From positions 1 through 5,981 of the forward strand of contig JAAZVG010000095.1 of NCBI GenBank assembly GCA_018623655.1: a stretch of DNA of 5,981 nt, given 5' to 3'. Numbering within the stretch: position 1 is the stretch's first letter; the number at the start of each line of letters is the position of its first letter. A model generated the notes under the pieces. The model worked only from the letters and a program-made list of their open reading frames with translations, ran no database searches and was not told the DNA's origin. A program made the translations under genes and the position numbers. Below are positions 1 to 5,903 of the stretch, in pieces. The DNA comes from Flavobacteriaceae bacterium. GTDB lineage: Bacteria > Bacteroidota > Bacteroidia > Flavobacteriales > Flavobacteriaceae.

Positions 1-222
1 AATCATTTGCTCCTTTTCAGTAATAATTTTGTGTAATACCTGACGTTCCAATCGTCTGAATTTTAATTCTCCAAAAGTTTCAAAAAAATCACTAATGGAT
101 ACACCTATTTCACGCTCAATAGTGTCATCTAAATCAACAAAGGGAAGGTTCAATTTGTTAGCTAAGGATTTGCCAATTGTAGACTTTCCTGAACCCATAT
201 ATCCTATAAGAATAATTTTCAT
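1..222 (-). CDS. aroK: Shikimate kinase, N-terminal part (truncated by window edge)
   Basis: Shikimate kinase phosphorylates shikimate at the 3-OH with ATP in the cytoplasmic chorismate (aromatic amino acid) pathway. The first 74 residues are visible; the family is usually about 170 residues, so more than half lies outside the window. Seen: an immediate Walker A P-loop, GYMGSGKST at residues 7-15; an LDD segment with Asp30 and Asp32 in the place of the family's shikimate-binding DxD; and GELKFR at 51-56 followed by RLE, the conserved G-E-x-x-F-R-x-x-E shikimate-binding region. The ATG at 222 is right because the P-loop begins seven residues later, the usual spacing. It is transcribed away from the tRNA and crt genes, so it is a separate unit. 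Its upstream region carries a Bacteroidota-type -7 box. Gluconate kinase is a distant alternative, but the FR/E region favours AroK. Confidence 0.93.
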   Translation of the reverse strand, partial: MKIILIGYMGSGKSTIGKSLANKLNLPFVDLDDTIEREIGVSISDFFETFGELKFRRLERQVLHKIITEKEQMI

Positions 223-231
223 ATATGCTTG

Positions 232-261
232 TTGAGTTTTCAAATATAGCTCTTATATTTG
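232..261 (+). promoter_or_regulatory. Putative tRNA-Lys promoter (-33 TTG, -7 TATATTTG)
   Basis: TTG at 232-234 is followed by a 19-base spacer and TATATTTG at 254-261, matching the Bacteroidota sigma-A pattern (TTG, about 19 bases, TAnnTTTG). Transcription would begin around 267-269, a few bases before the mature tRNA-Lys 5' end at 273. The promoter overlaps the aroK leader on the opposite strand. Confidence 0.6.
241..248 (-). promoter_or_regulatory. Putative -7 promoter box of aroK (minus strand)
   Basis: Read on the minus strand this is TATATTTG, an exact match to the Bacteroidota -7 consensus TAnnTTTG. It lies 18 bases upstream of the aroK ATG, implying a very short leader of about a dozen bases. 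No clear TTG -33 element is seen at the expected distance on this strand, so the call rests on the -7 box alone. It mirrors the tRNA-Lys -7 box five bases away. Confidence 0.45.
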
Positions 262-272
262 CACCCGATTTA

Positions 273-345
273 GACCTGATAGCTCAGTTGGTAGAGCATC
301 TCCCTTTTAAGGAGAGGGTCCTGGGTTCGAGCCCCAGTCAGGTCA
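273..345 (+). tRNA. tRNA-Lys (anticodon UUU)
   Basis: A complete 73-base cloverleaf. The acceptor stem GACCTGA (273-279) pairs with TCAGGTC (338-344), with discriminator A345. The D stem is GCTC/GAGC. The anticodon stem TCTCC (299-303) pairs with GGAGA (311-315) around loop CTTTTAA, giving anticodon TTT at 306-308 and hence lysine (AAA/AAG). The T arm is CTGGG-TTCGAGC-CCCAG. The 3' CCA is not encoded and must be added by nucleotidyltransferase. Confidence 0.98.
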
Positions 346-346
346 C

Positions 347-379
347 AAAAGTTAAGGCACGCGTGTCTTAACTTTTTTT
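347..379 (+). terminator. Rho-independent terminator after tRNA-Lys
   Basis: The arm GTTAAGGCA (351-359) pairs with TGTCTTAAC (364-372), with one G-T wobble, around loop CGCG. Seven T follow (373-379). A347-350 can extend the stem by pairing with the first T residues. It lies directly after the tRNA and should separate tRNA-Lys from tRNA-Leu transcription. Confidence 0.85.
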
Positions 380-394
380 GTTTATCAAATGCTG

Positions 395-402
395 TACATT
401 TA
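395..402 (+). promoter_or_regulatory. Weak candidate -7 box for tRNA-Leu
   Basis: TACATTTA matches TAnnTTTG at all but the last position and lies 11 bases before the tRNA-Leu 5' end, a sensible distance. A TTTG at 377-380 could serve as -33, but it is only 14 bases away (short) and overlaps the end of the tRNA-Lys terminator T tract. Tentative. Confidence 0.3.
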
Positions 403-413
403 GCAACAGTTAT

Positions 414-496
414 GCTCACGTGGTGGAATTGGTAGACACGCCATCTTGAGGGGGTGGTGTCCTATGGACGTGCTGGTTCGACTCCAGTCGTGAGCA
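414..496 (+). tRNA. tRNA-Leu (anticodon GAG)
   Basis: An 83-base class II tRNA. The acceptor GCTCACG (414-420) pairs with CGTGAGC (489-495), discriminator A496. The anticodon stem CCATC (441-445) pairs with GGTGG (453-457) with one T-G wobble, around loop TTGAGGG, giving anticodon GAG at 448-450 (leucine CUC/CUU). A long variable arm, TGTCC-TAT-GGACG (458-470), is typical of Leu tRNAs. The T arm contains GGTTCGACTCC. No CCA is encoded. Confidence 0.98.
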
Positions 497-506
497 CTTA
501 AGGGTC

Positions 507-543
507 AAAAAAGATTGCACTGCTGCAAGGCAGTGCTTTTTTT
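507..543 (+). terminator. Rho-independent terminator after tRNA-Leu
   Basis: GCACTGC (517-523) and GCAGTGC (530-536) form a perfect 7-bp GC-rich stem around loop TGCAAG. Seven T follow (537-543), and a run of A residues (507-512) precedes the stem. It should isolate the tRNA genes from the crt operon downstream. Confidence 0.9.
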
Positions 544-569
544 GTTTGAACAGAATTCGCCAAGACTAG

Positions 570-594
570 GTTTTCAGGAGAATTAGGTGAAAAC
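570..594. repeat. Perfect 7-bp inverted repeat in the leader region upstream of the crt operon
   Basis: GTTTTCA (570-576) and TGAAAAC (588-594) are perfect inverted copies separated by 11 bases. No T run follows on either strand, so it does not look like a terminator. It sits within the 208-base stretch (544-751) between the tRNA-Leu terminator and the operon promoter, where I see no gene. It lies about 160-180 bases upstream of the -7 box, far for a classical MerR operator. Function unknown. Confidence 0.35.
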
Positions 595-751
595 AAACTT
601 GCATTTGCTTCTAATTGATGTTTACTTCGGTTTAGCCTTGAGCTACTGATAGGTGAACCCGTATCTTCAATTATTTTCTAAAAAAATTCAACAAAAAGAA
701 AGAATTAAGGCATTTTGTTAAATGATATATAAATAACAGCCTCTTTTTACC

Positions 752-759
752 TATTTTTG
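752..759 (+). promoter_or_regulatory. Putative -7 box of the carotenoid operon
   Basis: TATTTTTG matches the Bacteroidota -7 consensus TAnnTTTG exactly. Transcription would start near 765, leaving a leader of about 13 bases before the ATG at 778, usual for this phylum. No TTG is seen at the expected -33 spacing; the nearest TTTG is at 714-717, too far away. A missing -33 box would fit an activator-dependent or otherwise regulated promoter, but that is inference. Confidence 0.5.
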
Positions 760-777
760 TTTAACATTTTATTTAGA

Positions 778-1683
778 ATGATGAACAGTAGTAAAAAGTC
801 TTTTAGTATTAGAGACCTCGAGAATCTTTCAGGAATCAAGGCACACACCATTAGAATTTGGGAAAAACGGTACGATCTTCTTAGCCCTGAGCGCACTGAA
901 ACAAATATCCGAACCTACTCGCTTGAGAGCCTCCAAAAGCTTTTAAATATCACATTACTTTACAATAGCGGCTATAAAATTTCTAAGATCTCTAAAATCA
1001 AAGAAGATGAAGTTCCACTTCTGGTTAATGAGATCATCGCAAAGAATAATGAAAAGCATCACGCCATTAATGCCTTCAAGTTGGCTATGGTAAATTTCGA
1101 TGCACATCAATTTTATAACACCTACAATAGTCTAGTTGCAGAACGAAATTTCAAAGAACTATTTAACGAAGTTTTTATTCCTTTAATGACTGAGCTAGGT
1201 ATGTTGTGGCAGTCAAAAACGATTTCTCCTGCTCATGAACATTTTATTAGCAGCTTAATTAAACAGAAAATTTACATTCAAACCGAAAAATATCAAAAAC
1301 TGCCACCGACCAAAGAATCACCTGTTTATGTACTTTATTTACCAGAAGGAGAAGTACACGAAGTAGGATTACTTTTTTTGAATTACGAACTCGCTTCAAG
1401 AGGTTACAGAACAGTTTTTCTGGGACAATCGAATAGTATAGACAGCTTAAAAGAACTTCTAAACTATTATGACAATATCAATTTTGTATCGTATTTTACA
1501 ATTAGTCCGACACCAGATGAGTTAGATAAATATTTCGAGGTTTTTTCTAATGAACTTAGAGGAAAGAATTCAAAACTTATGATACTAGGATACCAAACAC
1601 AAAAGCTCCTATCCAAACCTAATCATGGTTTTGTTGAAATTTTTGAGTCGATCGACCATTTTACTGCACATTTGAGTAATTAA
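778..1683 (+). CDS. MerR-family regulator with C-terminal cobalamin-binding domain (CarH/LitR-like)
   Basis: Probable DNA-binding regulator of the crt operon. Seen (numbering from ATG 778, 301 residues): an N-terminal MerR winged helix at about 8-75, with FSIRDLENLSGI, HTIRIWEKRY and NIRTYS matching the family; a helical bundle at about 95-172; and a Rossmann-like B12-binding fold at about 182-301. Cobalamin signatures are W144-x9-E154-H155 in the bundle and E192-V-H194-E-V-G197, followed by GYRTVFLG. Known: Thermus CarH uses W131/E141/H142 and a DxHxxG His (H177) in the same way, holds adenosylcobalamin in the dark, represses crt genes and releases DNA in light. Odd: DxHxxG reads ExHxxG, and the residue after the Trp, where CarH has its light-state ligand His132, is Gln145. 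A TTG start at 757 was rejected because it lies inside the -7 box; ATG 781 is equally possible. The stop overlaps the crtI start by one base. Role as light or B12 sensor is inference. Confidence 0.88.
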   Translation: MMNSSKKSFSIRDLENLSGIKAHTIRIWEKRYDLLSPERTETNIRTYSLESLQKLLNITLLYNSGYKISKISKIKEDEVPLLVNEIIAKNNEKHHAINAFKLAMVNFDAHQFYNTYNSLVAERNFKELFNEVFIPLMTELGMLWQSKTISPAHEHFISSLIKQKIYIQTEKYQKLPPTKESPVYVLYLPEGEVHEVGLLFLNYELASRGYRTVFLGQSNSIDSLKELLNYYDNINFVSYFTISPTPDELDKYFEVFSNELRGKNSKLMILGYQTQKLLSKPNHGFVEIFESIDHFTAHLSN

Positions 1684-3149
1684 TGAAAAAAGTAATTGTA
1701 ATTGGCTCTGGGTTTTCTTCATTGTCTGCAGCTAGTTATTTAGCTGATGCAGGACTAGAGGTATCCATTTTTGAAAAAAACGATATACCAGGCGGTAGAG
1801 CACGACAACTAAAAAAAAACGGCTTTACTTTTGATATGGGCCCTTCTTGGTATTGGATGCCCGATATTTTTGAAAACTTCTTTCAGGACTTTGGGAAAAC
1901 TACAAGTGACTTTTATGAATTAGAACGACTAGATCCCGGATATCAGATTTATTTTAAAGATAAGTTGCTCAAAATTTATGCAGATTTAGATAAGCTCTGC
2001 GATACCTTCGAAGACATTGAAAAAGGAAGTGGCAAAAAACTAAATAAATTTATCAGTAAAGCGAAAGAAAACTACAAAATTGCCATTGGAAAGGTCGTAA
2101 TGCGTCCTGGAAAATCTCCATTAGAGCTAGTCACGCCCGAAACCGCTATACGAGTTGGACAATTTTTGAAATCGGTTAGTGACGTGATTCAAAAAGAATT
2201 CAAGGACGAAGCTTTAAGAGCAGCCTTAGAGTTTCCGGTTTTATTTCTCGGAGCTAAACCAGAAAACACACCGTCTTTTTATATTTTCATGAATTATGCA
2301 GACTACGGTTTAGGTACATGGCACCCCAAAGGAGGAATGTACGAGATCGTAAAAGCGATGGTTTCGATAGCAGAATCAAAAGGAGTTAAAATTCATACAT
2401 CTTCTTCTGTCTCTGAAATCAAAATATCTAATGACAATATGGCTGAAGGAGTTGTACTAGAAAACGGCAGTTATCACAAGGCAGACTTTATTGTAAGTGG
2501 AGCTGATTATCATCACTCGGAGTCCTTGCTACCTCTATCATATCGACAATACTCAGAAGAATACTGGGAGAAACGCACATTTGCGCCTTCCTCACTATTG
2601 TTTTACGTCGGATTTGACAAAAAACTAAGCAATACCTTTACCCACCATAATCTATTTTTTGATACCGATTTCAAAGCGCATGCAAGTGATATTTATGATA
2701 AACCAAATTGGCCTAAAGAACCCTTATTCTACGCCAATTTCCCGTCTGCCTCAGACAGCTCAATGGCTCCAGAGGGCAAAGAAGCCGGGTTCTTTTTAAT
2801 TCCTATCGCACCCGGCATTGAAGATACCCAAGAACTTCGCGAAAAATACTTCGAAAAAATCATCAAAAGACTTGAAGATTTCTACGGTGAATCACTTCAA
2901 GAAAACATTGAGTTCAAAGAAAGTTTCTGTGTAAATGATTTTGTAAGTGAGTATAACTCGTATAAAGGAAACGCCTATGGCTTAGCAAATACCCTACGTC
3001 AAACAGCATTTCTTAGACCAAAATTGGCCTCTAAAAAAGTAACTAATCTTTTCTTTACAGGTCAATTAACGGTTCCTGGGCCGGGAGTACCTCCTGCCCT
3101 AATATCTGGCAAAATTGTATCCGAATTACTGTTAAAACAAAGCGCATGA
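1683..3149 (+). CDS. crtI: Phytoene desaturase (lycopene-forming type)
   Basis: CrtI is an FAD-dependent, membrane-associated desaturase that converts 15-cis-phytoene to lycopene, usually in four steps. Seen: 488 residues, normal for the family. The N-terminal dinucleotide-binding motif is G8-S-G10-F-S-S13, followed by Glu31 for the adenosine ribose and PGGRA at 36-40. FDMGPSWYWMP follows soon after, as in Bacteroidota CrtI. GTWHPKGG lies at 211-218. The C-terminal FAD/substrate signature is NLFFTGQ from 455 and PGPGVPP at 465-471. Odd: the third glycine of GxGxxG is Ser13, and the C-terminal signature reads TGQLTVPGPG where the general CrtI pattern has G-[AGC]-[GS]; from memory both are common in flavobacterial homologues. 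The ATG overlaps the regulator stop (TAATG), which suggests translational coupling. Very likely lycopene-producing; the exact number of desaturation steps cannot be read from sequence. Confidence 0.95.
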   Translation: MKKVIVIGSGFSSLSAASYLADAGLEVSIFEKNDIPGGRARQLKKNGFTFDMGPSWYWMPDIFENFFQDFGKTTSDFYELERLDPGYQIYFKDKLLKIYADLDKLCDTFEDIEKGSGKKLNKFISKAKENYKIAIGKVVMRPGKSPLELVTPETAIRVGQFLKSVSDVIQKEFKDEALRAALEFPVLFLGAKPENTPSFYIFMNYADYGLGTWHPKGGMYEIVKAMVSIAESKGVKIHTSSSVSEIKISNDNMAEGVVLENGSYHKADFIVSGADYHHSESLLPLSYRQYSEEYWEKRTFAPSSLLFYVGFDKKLSNTFTHHNLFFDTDFKAHASDIYDKPNWPKEPLFYANFPSASDSSMAPEGKEAGFFLIPIAPGIEDTQELREKYFEKIIKRLEDFYGESLQENIEFKESFCVNDFVSEYNSYKGNAYGLANTLRQTAFLRPKLASKKVTNLFFTGQLTVPGPGVPPALISGKIVSELLLKQSA

Positions 3150-3985
3150 AAAACTTATTTGACCTTGTTTCTGAGCAGTGCAGTCAGCTAGTCACAAAGA
3201 CTTATAGCACGAGTTTTTCGACGGCAACGAGTCTGTTAGCCCCATCGGTTCGTTCTCATATTTTTAATATCTATGGCTTCGTTCGATTCGCAGACGAAAT
3301 TGTCGATAGTTTTCATGACTATGATAAAGAGCAACTTTTTAAAAATTTTGAACGAGAATTAGCCGAGGCATTAGAATATAAGATTAGTTTAAACCCGATT
3401 CTCAACTCATTTCAGCACACCTATCATACCTTTAATATTGACTACGATCTCGTCGCAGCGTTTATGAAAAGTATGCGTATGGATCTTACAAAAAGTACCT
3501 ATAGAAGTGTCGAGGAATATAAAGAGTATATCTACGGCTCAGCCGATGTAGTGGGACTCATGTGCCTGACGGTTTTTGTAGATGGAAATAAAGAAAAATA
3601 TGCTTCTTTGAAAGAGTCAGCAATGGCCTTGGGTTCTGCTTTTCAAAAGGTTAATTTTCTTCGTGATTTAAAAACGGACTTTGAAAATTTGGGTAGAACT
3701 TATTTTCCTAATGCGAATCTAGAGGCTCTAGATGAAGTTTCGAAACAAGCAATTATCGATGAGATTGAGGCTGATTTTAACCTAGGTTTTGAAGGAATAC
3801 AAAACCTACCTGCAACCGTTCGGTTAGGAGTTTATACTGCTTACCGTTATTATAAAAGACTTTTAGACCGACTAAAAAGTACTCCACCACTAGAAATTAA
3901 AAATAGCCGAATCAGAGTTCCTAATTACGAAAAGATTGGGTTAATTGCACAATCCTATATTGATATAAAATTTCAACGGGTTTAA
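3146..3985 (+). CDS. crtB: 15-cis-phytoene synthase
   Basis: CrtB condenses two geranylgeranyl diphosphates via prephytoene diphosphate to phytoene, the committed carotenoid step, using Mg2+ at two Asp-rich motifs. Seen: 279 residues, typical for bacterial CrtB. The N-terminal YSTSF segment (20-24) matches the conserved K-x-x-S-x-S-F-type start. The first Asp motif is D50-EIV-D54, preceded by YGFVRFA. The YIYGSADVVGLM segment (128-139) corresponds to the family's YCYxVAGxVG. The second Asp motif is D174-LKT-D178, within QKVNFLRD, and leads into GRTYFP. All catalytic motifs are intact. The start ATG shares ATGA with the crtI stop (4-base overlap), indicating coupled translation. Squalene synthase-like HpnC/HpnD enzymes are related, but the crt context settles the call. 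Confidence 0.95.
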   Translation: MKNLFDLVSEQCSQLVTKTYSTSFSTATSLLAPSVRSHIFNIYGFVRFADEIVDSFHDYDKEQLFKNFERELAEALEYKISLNPILNSFQHTYHTFNIDYDLVAAFMKSMRMDLTKSTYRSVEEYKEYIYGSADVVGLMCLTVFVDGNKEKYASLKESAMALGSAFQKVNFLRDLKTDFENLGRTYFPNANLEALDEVSKQAIIDEIEADFNLGFEGIQNLPATVRLGVYTAYRYYKRLLDRLKSTPPLEIKNSRIRVPNYEKIGLIAQSYIDIKFQRV

Positions 3986-3989
3986 ATCT

Positions 3990-4433
3990 ATGAATGCTCT
4001 ACTCGGAATTCTAACTTTTTTAGGAACCTTTGCTATCATGGAATTCATGGCGTGGTTTATACATAAGTACATCATGCATGGCGTATTGTGGGTACTTCAT
4101 AAAGATCATCACCATAAAGATCACGACTCGTGGTTTGAAAGAAATGATACCTTTTTTTTATTCTTTGCTGGTCTCAGTATGTTCTTTTTGATGTTTGCGA
4201 AAGACTATTTTTGGCTGGCAACCCCAATAGGCTTAGGTATACTAGCCTATGGAATTGCTTACTTTGTGGTTCATGACATCTTCATCCATCAACGGTTTAA
4301 ATGGCTGAGAAATATCGACAATGCCTACGCTCGTGGCGTTCGACGCGCACACAAGATTCACCATAAACATTTAGGTAAAGAAAAGGGTGAGAATTTCGGT
4401 ATGCTCGTTGTTCCCAAAAAATACTTCAAATAG
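3990..4433 (+). CDS. crtZ: Beta-carotene 3-hydroxylase (fatty acid hydroxylase superfamily)
   Basis: A membrane-bound non-haem di-iron enzyme that adds the 3-hydroxyl to beta-ionone rings (beta-carotene to zeaxanthin, or the single ring of a monocyclic carotenoid). Seen: 147 residues, somewhat shorter than proteobacterial CrtZ. The histidine clusters are complete: H25-x4-H30, H37-x2-H40-H41, H95-x4-H100 and H121-x2-H124-H125. Hydrophobic segments at about 3-24, 54-70 and 74-94 fit a multi-pass membrane protein, and GENFGMLVVP near the C terminus is typical. It starts 4 bases after the crtB stop and ends directly against the crtD start codon. Because its substrate needs a beta-ring, a lycopene cyclase must be encoded elsewhere, probably just downstream. 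Confidence 0.94.
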   Translation: MNALLGILTFLGTFAIMEFMAWFIHKYIMHGVLWVLHKDHHHKDHDSWFERNDTFFLFFAGLSMFFLMFAKDYFWLATPIGLGILAYGIAYFVVHDIFIHQRFKWLRNIDNAYARGVRRAHKIHHKHLGKEKGENFGMLVVPKKYFK

Positions 4434-5903
4434 GTGATCGGAATCATTGGCTCTGGAATTGCAGGGTTATCGGCTGCGCTTCGACTCAGAAATTTAGGTT
4501 ATGACGTTACCATTTTTGAAGCACACCAGTGTCCGGGAGGCAAACTCGATCAAATAAGTCAAGAAGGGTACCGATTCGACCTTGGCCCTTCCTTATTTAC
4601 AATGCCCCAGTATATCGATGAGCTCTTTGAAATCTTCGAAGAAAATCCCAGAGCGCATTTTAATTATCTCAAAAAGGATTCCCTTTGTAATTACTTCTGG
4701 TCGGATGGTACACGTTTTCAAACTCCTGCAGAAAAAGAAAAATTTATTGAATCCTTTAGTAAAACCTTTAAAGAAAATCCGAAAAAGGTCAAACAATTTC
4801 TTGAAGACAACGAGTTAAAATACCAGTTAACCGCCCCTATATTTCTTAGGAGTTCCCTACACCGATTAAAAACTTACCTAAATTGGATGACGGTTAAAGC
4901 AATTATGAAAGTTTATCGACTCGATCTGTTTAAACCTCTTTATCGCACGTTAAAACACTACTTTAAGAATCCAAAGAGCCTACAGTTCTTTAGTCGACAC
5001 GCTACTTATAATGGCAGTTCTCCCTACCAGACTCCCGGAATCATGTCACTCATTCCACATTTAGAGATGCACTTTGGAACTTACTATCCCGAAGGTGGAA
5101 TGCGAAGTATTATCGAATCGCTTTATCAGCTAGCTATGCGACAAGGAGTTCAATTTCACTTCAATGAAAAAGTAACTAGTATCGATTTAAAAAACGATAA
5201 AGTAATTAGTCTTACAACCTCCAAAAGCACCTATCCTTTTGATATTGTAGTAAGCAATATGGATGTAGTACCTACCTATAGAAAACTACTTAAAGGCTTC
5301 AATGCCCCAGAGAAAACACTCGCTCAAGAACGATCAAGTAGTGCTTTAATCTTTTATTGGGGGATAAAAAAGACCTTCAAAGAGTTAGATCTTCACAATA
5401 TTTTCTTTTCTAATCAGTACGAAGAAGAATTTAAGTGCATTTTTGAGAAAAAGACTCTAAGTGAAGACCCGACAATCTATGTAAACATTAGCAGTAAACA
5501 CACCCCTACCGATGCTCCGGAAGGAGGGGAAAACTGGTTCGTAATGATCAATGCCCCAGGAAATTACGGTCAAGACTGGGAACAGCTTATCGACCTGTCA
5601 CGTGAGCGCATTTTACATAAGCTCGGAGAACTATTAGGTGAGAATATCAAAGAGCTTATCGAAACCGAATTTGTTTGGGATCCAAGGGGTATTGAGGCAA
5701 AAACAGACTCATTCTTAGGAGCACTTTACGGTGCAGCAAGCAATAATAGAATGGCCGCATTCTTAAGACATCCCAATAAGTCACCTCAAATTTCAAACTT
5801 GTATTTTTGTGGTGGATCTGTACATCCTGGAGGTGGAATTCCACTTTGTGTGCAGTCCGGTAAAATTGCAAGTGAACTCATCAATGAAGACTTCCCAAAA
5901 TAA
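4434..5903 (+). CDS. crtD: CrtD-like hydroxycarotenoid 3,4-desaturase (CrtI paralogue)
   Basis: A second FAD-dependent carotenoid desaturase. Seen: 489 residues; intact G6-S-G8-I-A-G11 motif, Glu29, and PGGK at 34-37 where CrtI has PGGR. RHATYNGSSPYQTP lies at 188-201 and YYPEGGM follows. The C-terminal signature is NLYFCGGSVHPGGGIPLC from 455; HPGGGIPL is the CrtD-like form, in contrast to PGPGVPP in the neighbouring crtI. Known: CrtD introduces the C3,4 double bond at the hydrated acyclic end in spheroidene, myxol and saproxanthin pathways. The start must be the GTG at 4434: the codon just before it is the in-frame crtZ stop, and a later start would delete the FAD motif. The next gene begins inside its last codons. 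A CrtN/CrtO-type role is less likely; the exact substrate is inferred from context. Confidence 0.82.
   Translation: MIGIIGSGIAGLSAALRLRNLGYDVTIFEAHQCPGGKLDQISQEGYRFDLGPSLFTMPQYIDELFEIFEENPRAHFNYLKKDSLCNYFWSDGTRFQTPAEKEKFIESFSKTFKENPKKVKQFLEDNELKYQLTAPIFLRSSLHRLKTYLNWMTVKAIMKVYRLDLFKPLYRTLKHYFKNPKSLQFFSRHATYNGSSPYQTPGIMSLIPHLEMHFGTYYPEGGMRSIIESLYQLAMRQGVQFHFNEKVTSIDLKNDKVISLTTSKSTYPFDIVVSNMDVVPTYRKLLKGFNAPEKTLAQERSSSALIFYWGIKKTFKELDLHNIFFSNQYEEEFKCIFEKKTLSEDPTIYVNISSKHTPTDAPEGGENWFVMINAPGNYGQDWEQLIDLSRERILHKLGELLGENIKELIETEFVWDPRGIEAKTDSFLGALYGAASNNRMAAFLRHPNKSPQISNLYFCGGSVHPGGGIPLCVQSGKIASELINEDFPK

Noticed and set aside
273..496. tRNA genes as an integration site for a mobile element
   Set aside because: No integrase, no duplicated tRNA 3' end and no attachment-like direct repeat were seen nearby; both tRNAs are intact with their own terminators.
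570..594. Inverted repeat as a transcription terminator
   Set aside because: No T run follows on either strand, the stem is only 7 bp with an 11-base loop, and a convincing terminator already lies at 507-543.
757..777. TTG start adding seven residues to the MerR-type regulator
   Set aside because: The TTG is part of the exact -7 promoter match, the extra residues are not typical of the MerR N terminus, and ATG codons occur at 778 and 781.
4582..4818. Open frames on both strands inside the crtD 5' part (plus 4582-4818, minus 4593-4796)
   Set aside because: They lie wholly inside a well-supported gene in other frames, show no recognisable domain, and look like lysine-rich or Phe-rich shadows of the A-rich coding sequence.
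5656..5871. Minus-strand open frame inside the crtD 3' end
   Set aside because: It is antisense to the conserved FAD signature of crtD and has no family features of its own.
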